The notes: generated from the sequence alone by a model not told the origin. DNA of 64,000 nucleotides from Salinibacillus kushneri (GCF_900111405.1 NZ_FOHJ01000003.1:124001-188000), one strand, 5' to 3'; positions 53,808 to 63,250 are shown, numbered from the stretch's first letter. A program made the numbers and translations.

Positions 53808-56800
53808 TTACATACTAAGCAGTTCCTTAATTTCTTCCTCGCTAAGGCTCTTAAACATCGTTTCTCCTGGCTGAATAACATTTTCAATCAGTTCACGTTT
53901 CTTCTGTTGTAAAGAGTAGATCTTCTCCTCAATGGTTCCTTCTGTTATAAGGCGAAATACCTGAACAACCTTTTTTTGGCCAATTCGATGAGCTCTGCCT
54001 GCTGCTTGCTCCTCAATAGCTGGATTCCACCATAAATCATACAGAATAACCGTATCTGCTCCTGTTAAGTTTAAACCTGTTCCACCTGCTTTAAGAGAAA
54101 TTAAAAAGATTTCCTTTTCTCCTTGATTAAAACGTTCAGTCATTTCCACACGTTCTCTGGAAGGTGTTTGCCCATCCAGATAAAAGGTGTCCATACCAGC
54201 TTCAGTGAGTTTCTGCTGAATAATTTGCAGCATGCTGGAAAACTGGGAAAAGATGAGCATTCGCTGTCCGTTCTCTCTTGCATTTTCAACGATATCCAGT
54301 AATTGATTGAGCTTACCGGACTCACCCTGGTAATTTTCAATAAACAGAGAAGGATGACAGCAGAGCTGCCGTAGTCTTGTTAAACCAGCTAATATCTTCA
54401 TTCGGCTCTTTTGAAATCCTTCTGTTGCAATTGCATTTTTGGCCTCTCCCTGAATTCTTTCCAAATAACCAAGGTATAGCTGTTTTTGATCTTTTGTGAG
54501 TTCGGAGGTATGAACGGTTTCGATTTTATCGGGAAGCTCTTTTAACACATCCTGTTTTAGTCGGCGTAAAATAAACGGTCTGCTCATTCTTGATATTTGC
54601 TCTTGAGGTAGGGTGTTAAAGGTTTTTTTGTTAGGGAAAAAGCCAGGCATTAAGCAATCAAAGATTGACCAAAGTTCATCAAGTGAATTTTCAATTGGCG
54701 TTCCACTCAAGGCAAAACGTTTAGCGGCAATAATGGATTTAACAGCACGAGCGGTTTTGGTTAAGTGATTTTTAATCGCCTGAGCTTCATCCAGAATCAT
54801 GGTTGAAAAGGTCAATGGCTGATATAATTCAATATCCTGTCTTAAGGAAGGATAAGACGTGATAAGCACATCTGCTTCCGTTGTATTTTCCAATTTAGCT
54901 TTTCGTTCATCCTTCGTACCGCTCACTACAACCACGTTTAATTGAGGGGCAAATTTTGAAAACTCACTTTTCCAGTTGTAAACGAGTGATGCAGGAGAAA
55001 TAACAAGAGCTGTTTGCTGGCTTGATTGGTATTCCTCCCATTCAGATAAAAGAAAAGCAATGGCCTGAAGGGTTTTCCCTAATCCCATATCATCGGCCAG
55101 AATACCCCCAAAATGATATTGGCTTAGCCCCTTCAGCCACTGGTAGCCAACGTTTTGATATTCACGTAAGTCTGCCTTTAACGTCTCAGGTAAAGGATAT
55201 TCACTTTCATCAGGTGTTTTGATGTCACGTAATAGCTGACGAAAGGCTTTATTGTATTTAGCTCCTATTTCCTTGTTCATATATTCTTCCACTTGCATAC
55301 CTCGATACGCAGGTACTGTAATTTGACCTTCATCCATGGTTTGAGGATCTATATTCAGTTCATTCATAAGCTTGGAAATAGGGGTGAAGGCCTCGTCTTC
55401 TAATGGCACAAACGTACCATTTGGCAAGCGATAATATCGTTTCTTTTCTGTTAGGGATTGAAAGATATGCTGAATTTCATTGGAATCAATCTCTTCAAAA
55501 TCAAAATTAATTTCTAAGAAGTTTTCGCTTGCATCCAAATCGATTTGGATATCAGGATATTGTTTTTCCTCAAGCATCATATGCTTGATTTGATTCGTCG
55601 TATAAATGGCTATTTTGTCTTCCAGCTTTGGAAGTACATCATGTAGAAAGGAAAAGATTTCTTCTTCCTCATCGATGTATAGTTCATTGCCATTATATTT
55701 AAATGGAGCACTTTCAATAATATTCATAACTTCCTGTTCTTTTTCCATATCACGGATTAAGATCTGATTGCTCTTGTGTCGTTCTTCTGTTTGGCTTCCG
55801 AATGGGTAAAACGTATACTGATCATAATGATATTCGAGATTCGCAGATAAACGCTCCTCGTCCATATCAAGATACAGCCTTGCTTGTAATGAAGGCTGAA
55901 TAATGTCATTTGAGATTTGTTCCGTAATATGAAGGTCACCAATCTGATTTAAACTTGGCATGACGTGTGATAAAAAGGGTTCAATTTGTTCCCGTTTAAT
56001 AGGAAGGGTTCGGTTATGCGTCATGTTTATAATTTTACCCATTTCGTTTAAAATACCAAGTTGCTTTTGACTCACCTTATAAAAAACATTTTCAAACAGG
56101 ATGTATTGATAATCCTGTAGAATGGTAGCGGAATTCAGGAAGTGTAAATCAAGGTTAAAACCATCAGCTTGTTGGTTTTGATCAAGTTCAAAGGTGAAAG
56201 GTAGCTCCTCGTCAGTACATTCAAAGCCTGCATACGTATCCATATCTGTTTTAAATTCGCAGTCACGATATTGGAGTAACTGCAATAATCGGTCTGCATA
56301 TAAGGGTGGTACCACCATTTCACGTTTATCTAAATGGCCATATAATAGACTGCTTTCACCATGGTAGAAGTTTTCACTTGAAAATATCTCTGTTAATAGC
56401 TGAATAATATCCCAATCTTCTTTTACGAAATCATGTACTTTAGGATCATATGTAAACTTTTTAGTAAAAACAAACTCCTTTTGCTGGTGAATATGCTCAA
56501 GCAACTCACGAATTTTCTTCACCACATAGGTTTTTTGCTCTCCTATTTTTATCTCAATTGTAAGGAGAGGGGAGTCCCATGGTCTGTTATGTGTTTTTAA
56601 AATATATTCACACTTCAGTGGTTTAGCAACAATAGATGTCTGGTTTGAAGCTTCCGGTGTTTCTATATAGTTTGAAAAAAGGTTAATCATTTCACTAGCT
56701 GGATCAGGCATTCTTCTGTTGAAGCTATTTCTTCTAAAAACAGACTCACGTTCAAATTGAGATAAAAATTGATCAAGGACTTCTTTGTCTAATGAGTCTT

Positions 56801-57065
56801 CAATGACGTCCGAGAGCTCCAAAAAGGCAGCAACAGTGTGCTTACATGCCTGAAAGGTTTCATGGGCTGGACAGCTGCAGGAATAGGAGATTCCTTCGTT
56901 AGTAAATTGAATACTTACCTTGTACTGGTCGCTGCCCATGATGTTTACAAGCCATAAATCCTCGTCTTCATAATGAGTAAAGTTTCCTACCCGGCCTTGA
57001 TTATAATATTGCAGCCCACGTCTATATACTGCCTGGGTAAATGTTCCCTTATTTATATACATCAT
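53808..57065 (-). CDS. SWIM zinc-finger SNF2-family helicase
   Basis: 1085 residues. The N-terminal SWIM zinc finger is at about 55-80 (YSCSCPAHETFQACKHTVAAF, C-x-C-x8-C-x-H). A ~500-residue SNF2-associated region follows, then the SNF2 ATPase from about 640: Walker A GGILADDMGLGKTLQA, Walker B/motif II ILDEAQAIKN, motif III ALSGTPIENSLDELWSIFD, and helicase-C motifs LISLKAGGTGLNLTGADTVI and DLWWNPAIEEQAAGRAHRIGQ. It is a DNA-translocating ATPase like B. subtilis YwqA/YqhH. Roles proposed for relatives include RNA polymerase recycling and repair; none is demonstrated here. It is monocistronic. Confidence 0.92.
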   Translation of the reverse strand: MMYINKGTFTQAVYRRGLQYYNQGRVGNFTHYEDEDLWLVNIMGSDQYKVSIQFTNEGISYSCSCPAHETFQACKHTVAAFLELSDVIEDSLDKEVLDQFLSQFERESVFRRNSFNRRMPDPASEMINLFSNYIETPEASNQTSIVAKPLKCEYILKTHNRPWDSPLLTIEIKIGEQKTYVVKKIRELLEHIHQQKEFVFTKKFTYDPKVHDFVKEDWDIIQLLTEIFSSENFYHGESSLLYGHLDKREMVVPPLYADRLLQLLQYRDCEFKTDMDTYAGFECTDEELPFTFELDQNQQADGFNLDLHFLNSATILQDYQYILFENVFYKVSQKQLGILNEMGKIINMTHNRTLPIKREQIEPFLSHVMPSLNQIGDLHITEQISNDIIQPSLQARLYLDMDEERLSANLEYHYDQYTFYPFGSQTEERHKSNQILIRDMEKEQEVMNIIESAPFKYNGNELYIDEEEEIFSFLHDVLPKLEDKIAIYTTNQIKHMMLEEKQYPDIQIDLDASENFLEINFDFEEIDSNEIQHIFQSLTEKKRYYRLPNGTFVPLEDEAFTPISKLMNELNIDPQTMDEGQITVPAYRGMQVEEYMNKEIGAKYNKAFRQLLRDIKTPDESEYPLPETLKADLREYQNVGYQWLKGLSQYHFGGILADDMGLGKTLQAIAFLLSEWEEYQSSQQTALVISPASLVYNWKSEFSKFAPQLNVVVVSGTKDERKAKLENTTEADVLITSYPSLRQDIELYQPLTFSTMILDEAQAIKNHLTKTARAVKSIIAAKRFALSGTPIENSLDELWSIFDCLMPGFFPNKKTFNTLPQEQISRMSRPFILRRLKQDVLKELPDKIETVHTSELTKDQKQLYLGYLERIQGEAKNAIATEGFQKSRMKILAGLTRLRQLCCHPSLFIENYQGESGKLNQLLDIVENARENGQRMLIFSQFSSMLQIIQQKLTEAGMDTFYLDGQTPSRERVEMTERFNQGEKEIFLISLKAGGTGLNLTGADTVILYDLWWNPAIEEQAAGRAHRIGQKKVVQVFRLITEGTIEEKIYSLQQKKRELIENVIQPGETMFKSLSEEEIKELLSM

Positions 57066-57437
57066 ACTTCATCCTTGTCCGCTTTTATTTCTAGGATTCT
57101 ACTATTTAACATAAAATATACTTATCTAGCACCCATTTTAGCATATAAAAAGAAAAGATATTGGTATTAATTTAAAGTATACAAGCATTCATGTCTAGTG
57201 GTCCTGCAATCAACATCTACGATTGATCTCCGATTATTCTTTTTTAGTTTTGTTAATGTGTTGGAAAGGCAGGAAAGAATGTCTGTTTTCGGCTTATGAG
57301 GAGTAAAGAAAAAATGGAATGACAGATTACATAAAACGGGGGAGGGGAAATGATTAATATGGTAAGTAAAATAATGCTCCTCTTTAAGTAACCAAAATAC
57401 TTAAAAAGGAGCATATTCGTTTCGTATGATAGGTGTA
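57066..57437 (+). other. Spacer with a possible 13-residue small ORF
   Basis: The strong ribosome-like GGGGGAGGGG precedes ATG 57350, which reads MINMVSKIMLLFK and stops at 57391, inside the terminator hairpin of opuAC. It may be spurious. Nothing else was recognised. Confidence 0.25.
57370..57416 (-). terminator. Terminator of opuAC
   Basis: ATGCTCCTCTTTAAGTA (57374-57390) pairs with TACTTAAAAAGGAGCAT (57398-57414), one mismatch. The minus-strand tail is TATTTTACTT. Confidence 0.82.
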
Positions 57438-58364
57438 TTACTCTGCAGGTTTAAGATCTTCAATGGAATCAATGTCCATATAGGTTGGTACAACTAGCCC
57501 AATTTTGGCACCTTTCAAGTTTTCTCCTAAATCTTCAAATTCCCCTTCAAATTTTTCGTAGAAAGCACCGTGAGTCGCAGGCAGCCATGGAGCTAGGGAG
57601 GCATCACCATCACCTTCTGCAATAGCTTGAAACATAATAGATGGGTCAACTGGAGTAAGCTTAACTTCGAAACCTTGCTCTTCTAATACGATTTTAGCGA
57701 CATGTGCTGACGACCGCTCTGTATCCCAAGGAGTTAATACTAATTCTATTGAAGTACCATCTACAGGCTCTACACCTTTTGTCCATTCGGCAACTTTCTC
57801 CTGATTTTCATCCACCCACTGTTGGGCAGCTTTTTCAAATTCCATGTCTTGTGCAGCAAGCATAACCGACTCCATGTCTTCTGTTTCCCAATGGAATCTA
57901 TCAAGAATTTTATAAGCCTCAGGTTTTTCTTCTTTTAAACCTTTTCTCACTATGGTTGAAATGTATTCTACATCACCATAAACCCCTTTTGGATCTTCTA
58001 AATACTTTAAATCATATTTGGCAAATTTAAAGTGAGGTGACCACCCTGCAATAACAATTGGTTCTTCGTTTTCAATAGCATCAGCTAATGCTGTTAACAT
58101 TGCAGTTGTTGAAGAATTTTGCTGTTCCCAGCCAGCAAGATTTTCATACTCTTTTAAGGCATTATCCGTTGCTTCGGTAATACCGGCTCCAGGCTCAATA
58201 CCTGTGATGGTGTAATCTACTTCTTCACCAACATTTGTTCCATCTCCGCCACTTTCAGCATCGTTAGTGGTATCGTCTGTATTATCTTGCCCACACCCAG
58301 CTGCTATAAGAGATAAAGATAAACCAGCAATGAGTCCAATTCTCTTCCATTTAAAAGTAAACAC
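57438..58364 (-). CDS. opuAC: Glycine betaine-binding lipoprotein OpuAC
   Basis: 308 residues from GTG 58364 (AGGAG upstream, 11-nt spacing; a longer frame to 58409 has no ribosome site). The lipobox is LSLIAAGC. The mature part has the two OpuAC lobes in the B. subtilis order: TITGIEPGAGITEATDNALKEYENL, IVIAGWSPHFKFAKYDLKYL, VRKGLKEEKPEAYKIL, then LVLTPWDTERSSAHVAKIVL, DASLAPWLPATHGAFYEKF and GLVVPTYM. The Trp residues of the betaine cage (GWSPH, PWDTE, PWLP) are present. It delivers betaine to an OpuAA/OpuAB-type ABC transporter, but no ATPase or permease gene is adjacent in this window. Confidence 0.93.
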   Translation of the reverse strand: MFTFKWKRIGLIAGLSLSLIAAGCGQDNTDDTTNDAESGGDGTNVGEEVDYTITGIEPGAGITEATDNALKEYENLAGWEQQNSSTTAMLTALADAIENEEPIVIAGWSPHFKFAKYDLKYLEDPKGVYGDVEYISTIVRKGLKEEKPEAYKILDRFHWETEDMESVMLAAQDMEFEKAAQQWVDENQEKVAEWTKGVEPVDGTSIELVLTPWDTERSSAHVAKIVLEEQGFEVKLTPVDPSIMFQAIAEGDGDASLAPWLPATHGAFYEKFEGEFEDLGENLKGAKIGLVVPTYMDIDSIEDLKPAE

Positions 58365-58426
58365 GATATACAACACTCCTGTAGTTTTATTAATGCCATA
58401 AGTATTCATTTTGTCATTTTACAAAA

Positions 58427-58457
58427 GGCTAGTTTCTAAAAGCTTGTTGTTTTAAAA
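58427..58457. repeat. Short dispersed repeat, copy 2
   Basis: This ~30-bp motif matches 53737-53765 at most positions and directly abuts element copy D. Confidence 0.5.
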
Positions 58458-58461
58458 AGTT

Positions 58462-58600
58462 TCCTCTGTTAAACATAGGTATTGATTTCCTCACCAGTGT
58501 TCCTGCTTTCTACGAGCAATTCGGGAACTGCCTTCGGAGATCTCCCGTATACCGCTCACCTGCCACAGGGCAGTCCAACAAACTATGCGAAAACTGCCTT
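58462..58600. mobile_element. Dispersed element, copy D (shortened)
   Basis: It begins CTCTGTTAAACATAGGTATT and ends ACTGCCTTACAAAAAA, the same outer end as copy A (CAGCCTTACAAAAAA). The interior is diverged (ACTGCCTTCGGAGATCTCCC). It is about 45 bp shorter than copy A. The rest of the 58365-59054 spacer is AT-rich with no gene seen. Confidence 0.6.
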
Positions 58601-59054
58601 ACAAAAAAGCAATGCATAAGGAAAAATAATGCTAATTGAATAAAAATTAAGAACTGGTTTTAAATTATATAGATTTGCCATCTGTAATACAAATACTAAA
58701 TTTTATTAATTTTGTACATTTAGTACGAACAGTTTTAATTTCACAAAATTTTTTGGAGATGTTTTTACCTTTTCTCAATTTTCCTTAGTCTTACATGTAA
58801 TTTTTCTCTCATTAGTACCCACCTGATATTAATCTGTCTTCAACGGTTATTATTCCTTTTTAGCTGTAATACACTTTATCCTTCATATTGTTCAGAAGAA
58901 CCTACTTAACCAATTTAAAACAGGTAACGGTATTGGAAAGATTTGATTTATCAGTAGTAAATGAAACATTTATGTTAAAATAAGGAAAAAGGGAGTGTGT
59001 CAGAAATGTACGAAAGAAGGACATACATGAAGAAAGAAAAAAGGGGGAATAGGC

Positions 59055-59363
59055 GTGATTGGTTGGCTTAATGTTGGAAGTTTCGTGTTTGGACTCATTG
59101 CCTTGATACTTCCTATTATTAATCTCTATAAAAAGCATGACCAGAAGAATTGGTTCGTTCTTTCCGTTATGAGTATAGGTGCTTGTGCTATTTCATTATT
59201 TTTTCAAATTTACAATAGCTATTACCGGGTGAAGGCTGAGGATTGGTCTGCTCTTATGGATACGATGGGTGCCAAGGGGTTTGCTGCAGCAGTTCTTCTT
59301 ATCGTTACTCTTATTCTTAATGTCATAACTTTGTTTGTATTTCGTAACAGAACCACTAAGTAG
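59055..59363 (+). CDS. Small three-helix membrane protein, unknown function
   Basis: 102 residues, GTG start after AGGGGGAATAGGC. Predicted helices are at about 5-24 (VGSFVFGLIALILPIINLY), 33-52 and 75-97 (AAAVLLIVTLILNVITLFVF). A short basic ORF from ATG 59006 (MYERRTYMKKEKRGNRRDWL) overlaps the start in another frame and is probably fortuitous. No family was recognised. Confidence 0.65.
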   Translation: MIGWLNVGSFVFGLIALILPIINLYKKHDQKNWFVLSVMSIGACAISLFFQIYNSYYRVKAEDWSALMDTMGAKGFAAAVLLIVTLILNVITLFVFRNRTTK

Positions 59364-59453
59364 GATTTGAAATCCTATTAAACTGGCTAGTTCTGTGAGT
59401 CTAGGAAAACGAGCAAAATCAGGTGCAAATAATAGTGAAGGGGGAGCACAATA

Positions 59454-59813
59454 ATGAAAACAAGACTGTTACATGTTCGTGCAAATGTGAAGGATTTAAA
59501 TAGAGCTGTAAAGTGGTATCAGGAGGTTTTAGGATTTTCAGTGGCAGCTTCATGGCCTCCCGAAAACCCTAATTACGTGCATTTTGAACACCAGGGGGGA
59601 GCGATGTTTGCTTTAATGGAACATGAAAATTATCCTTCTCCTGGGCGGTTTAATTTCTATGTCGATAATGTAGATGACTTGTGGGACGAATTAAAAGACA
59701 AAGCTGAAGTAGTAGAAGAACTGTTCTCTACACCTTATGGAAGCAGAAAGTTTACTATTCTTGATATAGATGGAAACGAATTGGGGTTTGTATTAGATAA
59801 TATTTCAAAGTGA
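59454..59813 (+). CDS. VOC family protein
   Basis: 119 residues: a single VOC domain with LLHVRANVKDLNRAVKWYQEVLGF, FEHQGGAMFALMEHE, FNFYVDNVDDLWDEL and ILDIDGNELGFV. The His (LLHV) and the C-terminal Glu (GNELGF) metal positions are present, unlike the VOC gene at 7760. Substrate unknown. ATG 59454 has GGGGGAG upstream. Confidence 0.85.
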   Translation: MKTRLLHVRANVKDLNRAVKWYQEVLGFSVAASWPPENPNYVHFEHQGGAMFALMEHENYPSPGRFNFYVDNVDDLWDELKDKAEVVEELFSTPYGSRKFTILDIDGNELGFVLDNISK

Positions 59814-59951
59814 AGATTTTATTTTACCTACAGAATTCCTAACCATAATTCCTTACGTGTAACTAGTATAATAAGGATTGTATAAATCTTATTCGATGAG
59901 ACAATTTTGAAGGAATTGATTTTTCTTGATAAAGAAAGAGGGGGAGGCTTA

Positions 59952-60299
59952 TTGAATAAAATACTTTTACATACAGAGGGTTTTGCCGTATTAGCGTTAA
60001 GTGTTTATTTTTATGAGTATAGTCAATTTAGTTGGGTATTATTTTTTATTCTGCTATTAGCACCAGATATTTCAATGCTTGGATATTTACTTAATAATAA
60101 GGTTGGGGCTATACTATATAATTTATTTCATACATATAGCTTATCGATAGGTTTTATTATCTGTGGAATTGTATTATTTAACTCTACTTTATTAGCAATC
60201 GGGTTAATATGGTCAGCACATATAGGAATGGATAGGATGATTGGATATGGATTAAAATATCCTGCAGAATTTAAAGACACTCATTTGAATCGTGTTTAA
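59952..60299 (+). CDS. DUF4260 family membrane protein
   Basis: 115 residues from TTG 59952 (GGGGGAGG upstream, 5-nt spacing; TTG 59907 is an alternative). It has four predicted membrane helices. The conserved DUF4260 block is clear: APDISMLGYLLNNKVGAILYNLFHTYSLSIG and WSAHIGMDRMIGYGLKYPAEFKDTHLNRV. Function unknown. Confidence 0.85.
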   Translation: MNKILLHTEGFAVLALSVYFYEYSQFSWVLFFILLLAPDISMLGYLLNNKVGAILYNLFHTYSLSIGFIICGIVLFNSTLLAIGLIWSAHIGMDRMIGYGLKYPAEFKDTHLNRV

Positions 60300-60404
60300 A
60301 ACATTCCTTCATTTGAACAACCAGGATAGTTACTGAAAAATTTGGGTATATCTAAGGATACATGTAAGAGATTGGACGGTTTAGTTGAAGAAATAATAGA
60401 AATA

Positions 60405-60442
60405 GGAATAGCCTGGTTCATTGTATTGAGCCAGGCTATTCC
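60405..60442. terminator. Terminator-like hairpin between convergent DUF4260 and pepT genes
   Basis: GGAATAGCCTGG (60405-60416) and CCAGGCTATTCC (60431-60442) form a perfect 12-bp stem, 14-nt loop. T tracts are weak. Confidence 0.65.
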
Positions 60443-60534
60443 TTAATAATGAAAAGAGCCGCAACATATCGTGTAAGTTGACAGTTTGAAGTTAGATTTC
60501 GTGATAGGATCGAACTGGATATAATTATATACCG

Positions 60535-61779
60535 CTAATATGCTTTTTCCTCAAATAATTTAGCGATTTCAATAACGGTTTCTGTCGCTTTTATCATATG
60601 ATCAACAGAAGCAAATTCGTATTTACCATGGAAGTTTTCTCCCCCAGTGAAAAGGTTAGGGGTAGGAAGCCCTTTATACGATAGCTGTGAACCATCCGTT
60701 CCTCCGCGAATGGGTTCTACCACAGGTTTAATAGCTAGATTTTCCATTGCCTCGTAAGCAATATCTACAATCTCTTTAACGGGCTCGATTTTGTCGCGCA
60801 TATTATAATATTGATCCTTCATATCCAGGATGATGTTTTCTTCGCCATATTTATCCTGTAGTTCCGTTACAATATCCTTTACGGTTTGTTTCCGTTGCTG
60901 AAATTTATCCTTGTCGTGATCTCGGATGATGTAGGCAAGCCTACTTTCCTCAACATCGCCTTCAAAGGAAAGTAAATGATAGAATCCTTCGTAATTCTCG
61001 GTATATTCAGGTGCTTCCTCGCTTGGCAATTTGCTGTTTAATTCCATGGCTATCTTCATAGAGTTGACCATTTTCCCTTTAGCTGTACCAGGATGAACAT
61101 TGTTGCCTTTAATGGTTATTTTGGCAGCGGCTGCATTGAAGCTTTCATATTGCAGCTCACCTAAAGGGCCGCCGTCTACCGTATACGCATAAGAGGCATT
61201 AAATCGTTCTACATCAAATTTATGTGGACCCCGGCCAATTTCTTCATCAGGAGTAAAAGCTATCCTGATTTTTCCGTGTTTAATTTCTGGATGCTTAATC
61301 AGATAATCCATTGCAGTCATAATTTCCGTGACGCCTGCCTTATTATCCGCACCAAGAAGGGTAGTCCCGTCTGTTGTGATGAGGGTATGCCCTTTATAAT
61401 TTGAAAGATTAGGATATTCATCAGGAGAAAGAACGATATGTAATTCTTCATTCAAGGGAATATCTTTCCCATCATAATTTTCCACTATTTGTGGTTTAAC
61501 ATTTTTGCCTGTAAAGTCTGTAGCGGTATCCACGTGGGCTAAAAAACCAATTGTGTTGACTTCTTTGTCTGTGTTTGCAGTGAGTGTGGCCATTACGTAG
61601 CCATTTTCATCAATTGTAACCTCGTCCATCCCGATTGCTTTTAGCTCTTCCACTAGTTGATTGGCTAATGTAAGCTGCCCGGGTGTAGAAGGACATTCTT
61701 CGTTGTTTTCGTTTGATTGGGTGTCAACTTTTACATAAGAAGTAAAACGATCGATAATATCCTGTTTCAATTCTTTCAC
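60535..61779 (-). CDS. pepT: Peptidase T (tripeptide aminopeptidase)
   Basis: 414 residues, M20 family dizinc enzyme that removes the N-terminal residue from tripeptides in the cytoplasm. Metal ligands and catalysis: H82 and D84 ([11 protein letters not shown]), D145 ([13 protein letters not shown]), E179/E180 ([11 protein letters not shown]), the His in [17 protein letters not shown], and [15 protein letters not shown]. The start has GAGGTG upstream. It is monocistronic. Confidence 0.96.
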   Translation of the reverse strand: MKELKQDIIDRFTSYVKVDTQSNENNEECPSTPGQLTLANQLVEELKAIGMDEVTIDENGYVMATLTANTDKEVNTIGFLAHVDTATDFTGKNVKPQIVENYDGKDIPLNEELHIVLSPDEYPNLSNYKGHTLITTDGTTLLGADNKAGVTEIMTAMDYLIKHPEIKHGKIRIAFTPDEEIGRGPHKFDVERFNASYAYTVDGGPLGELQYESFNAAAAKITIKGNNVHPGTAKGKMVNSMKIAMELNSKLPSEEAPEYTENYEGFYHLLSFEGDVEESRLAYIIRDHDKDKFQQRKQTVKDIVTELQDKYGEENIILDMKDQYYNMRDKIEPVKEIVDIAYEAMENLAIKPVVEPIRGGTDGSQLSYKGLPTPNLFTGGENFHGKYEFASVDHMIKATETVIEIAKLFEEKAY

Positions 61780-61891
61780 CTCTGTTTTTTTATTTTAATA
61801 CTAGCATAAACCTTTAAGAGTAAAAAAGAAACGGGGATGCTTGTGCATAAAAGGTTCCATATTCAGATGCATATAGCTTAAATGGCATATA

Positions 61892-61925
61892 AAATGACGC
61901 GAGAATTGGTCGCGTCATTTTTCCT
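61892..61925 (+). terminator. Strong orphan terminator-like hairpin
   Basis: AAATGACGCGA (61892-61902), 7-nt loop, TCGCGTCATTT (61910-61920), then TTCC. It points along the plus strand but no plus-strand gene precedes it; possible remnant of a lost gene or end of an untranslated RNA. Confidence 0.6.
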
Positions 61926-62110
61926 ATTATATCAAGGTTTTTGATTGTTTTAATACAATTTGACATACAAAATGACAATTGTTTTTTTCATAGGACAATA
62001 AGTATTGTACACACAAAATAGTACGTCAATTTCGGTGCCATTTAGACTGTTAAATAAATCGACTTTATTCCAAAACCTCCCATTTCCTTGATATAATTAT
62101 TTAAAAGTTT

Positions 62111-62190
62111 GTTGAACTAACGAAGCAGGATACTTGAATAAAAGCATTGTAAGAAATATTATTATTTGAAATAATTGTATTGAACTAACG
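62111..62190 (+). repeat. GAACTAACG boundary motifs before the RimJ/RimL-type gene
   Basis: GTTGAACTAACGAAGCAGG (62111-62129) and TTGAACTAACG (62180-62190) occur twice within 80 bp. The related TTGAGCTAACG (62913-62923), GTTAAACTAAAAGGGTGC (62806) and GTTCCACTAACGGGTGGC (63186) bound the next two small genes. Confidence 0.55.
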
Positions 62191-62207
62191 TGTTTGGATA
62201 ATGAAAG

Positions 62208-62798
62208 ATGGAAAAATTAAAACAGAGGGAGAACAACAAAGTTTTGCTTACACACAAAGTTGATGAGGAAGTTTATTTAAGGTTATTTAATGAAGATGAT
62301 GCGGAGGAATTTTACAATTTAACAATTGATTCAAAACCATATTTAAAAGAGTGGCTTGGTTGGCTTGATTATATAGAGAGTGTTGAAGATTCTGCTAATA
62401 ACATAAAGGCTAGACTAAAAGGGTTTGTAGAAAATGGTGGTTATCCAAAGTCATTTGCTATTATTTATAAAGGAAAAATAGCTGGTACAATAGGGTTTAA
62501 CGACTTAAACAAAACTAATCGAACTGGTGTTATGGGTTATTGGTTAGGTGAAAAATTCCAAGGAAAAGGTATAATGTCAAAGGCATTTAAAACTGTAATA
62601 GAATATGGTTTTACAGAACTTGAGTTAAATCGAATTGAGGTTAGTGTCGCAGTTGAAAACAATAAAAGCAGGGCACTACCTGAACGATTCGGATTCACAA
62701 AAGAAGGTGAAATAAGACAAGCAGAATGGCTATATGACCATTATGTTGACCACGTTATTTATGGACTGTTATCTGAAGAATGGAATGGGAAGCATTAG
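62208..62798 (+). CDS. RimJ/RimL-type GNAT N-acetyltransferase
   Basis: 196 residues. It has the GNAT fold of the RimL class: VYLRLFNEDDAEEFYNLTID, YLKEWLGWLDYIESVEDSAN, then the acetyl-CoA loop GYWLGEKFQGKGIMSKAFKT, LELNRIEVSVAVENNKS, and RFGFTKEGEIRQAEWLYDHY. Relatives acetylate ribosomal L7/L12 N-termini or small substrates. Base composition is more AT-rich than neighbouring core genes, and the gene is bracketed by CTAACG motifs, suggesting acquisition. Confidence 0.88.
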   Translation: MEKLKQRENNKVLLTHKVDEEVYLRLFNEDDAEEFYNLTIDSKPYLKEWLGWLDYIESVEDSANNIKARLKGFVENGGYPKSFAIIYKGKIAGTIGFNDLNKTNRTGVMGYWLGEKFQGKGIMSKAFKTVIEYGFTELELNRIEVSVAVENNKSRALPERFGFTKEGEIRQAEWLYDHYVDHVIYGLLSEEWNGKH

Positions 62799-62833
62799 TT
62801 CGATGTTAAACTAAAAGGGTGCAATAGTTGAAC

Positions 62834-62865
62834 AAGGCGATCAACAAATTGATCGTCTTTATTTT
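62834..62865 (+). terminator. Terminator of the RimL-type gene
   Basis: AAGGCGATCAA (62834-62844) and TTGATCGTCTT (62849-62859), one G-U pair, then TATTTTA. It is preceded by GTTAAACTA...TAGTTGAAC (62806-62833). Confidence 0.82.
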
Positions 62866-62964
62866 ATCCGATAAATAATTGGAATATTATGTTGACATTA
62901 GTTTAGGAGATATTGAGCTAACGAGAAGGGATTGTTTAAATATTTAAAAAGGGGAGGAGAAAGT

Positions 62965-63168
62965 TTGCCAAGGCTTTTAAGAATAATGTTATTTTGGACG
63001 CTTGTAATTCCAATCATCATTACTATCCTTCGTATTATTACAGATTATATTTTGGGCAAGGACATTGAACTGCTATCGTACTTACCAGTTTTCTTAGGCA
63101 TATCTGCTGCGGGATTGATTTTTGCTGGACCATTAAATTATTTTATATCAAAATCCAAAGAAAATTAA
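62965..63168 (+). CDS. Small two-helix membrane protein, unknown function
   Basis: 67 residues from TTG 62965, favoured by GGGGAGGAG 5 nt upstream over the weaker TTG at 62932. Two membrane helices: RIMLFWTLVIPIIITILRII and SYLPVFLGISAAGLIFAG. It has a basic C-terminus. No family was recognised. It is the second small unit bounded by CTAACG-type motifs. Confidence 0.6.
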   Translation: MPRLLRIMLFWTLVIPIIITILRIITDYILGKDIELLSYLPVFLGISAAGLIFAGPLNYFISKSKEN

Positions 63169-63215
63169 ATTTATTTAATAACACTGTTCCACTAACGGGT
63201 GGCTTTAATTTAAAA

Positions 63216-63250
63216 AGGATCGTCTTATGATTTAAGACGATCCTCATTTT
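63216..63250 (+). terminator. Terminator after the small membrane protein
   Basis: AGGATCGTCTT (63216-63226), 7-nt loop, AAGACGATCCT (63234-63244), then CATTTT. It shares GATCGTCTT with the preceding unit's terminator. Confidence 0.82.

Larger units (their letters stand above)
61780..62207. other. Spacer upstream of pepT and of the cassette-like units
   Basis: It contains the orphan hairpin at 61892, a TTGACA at 61959 with AT-rich DNA downstream, and two GAACTAACG motifs (62114, 62182). No gene was seen. Confidence 0.45.

Noticed and set aside
62806-62833. True integron attC site
   Set aside because: GTTAAAC resembles a core site, but the inverse core and the long imperfect stem typical of attC are not convincing and there is no integrase. 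It is kept only as a cassette-like observation.
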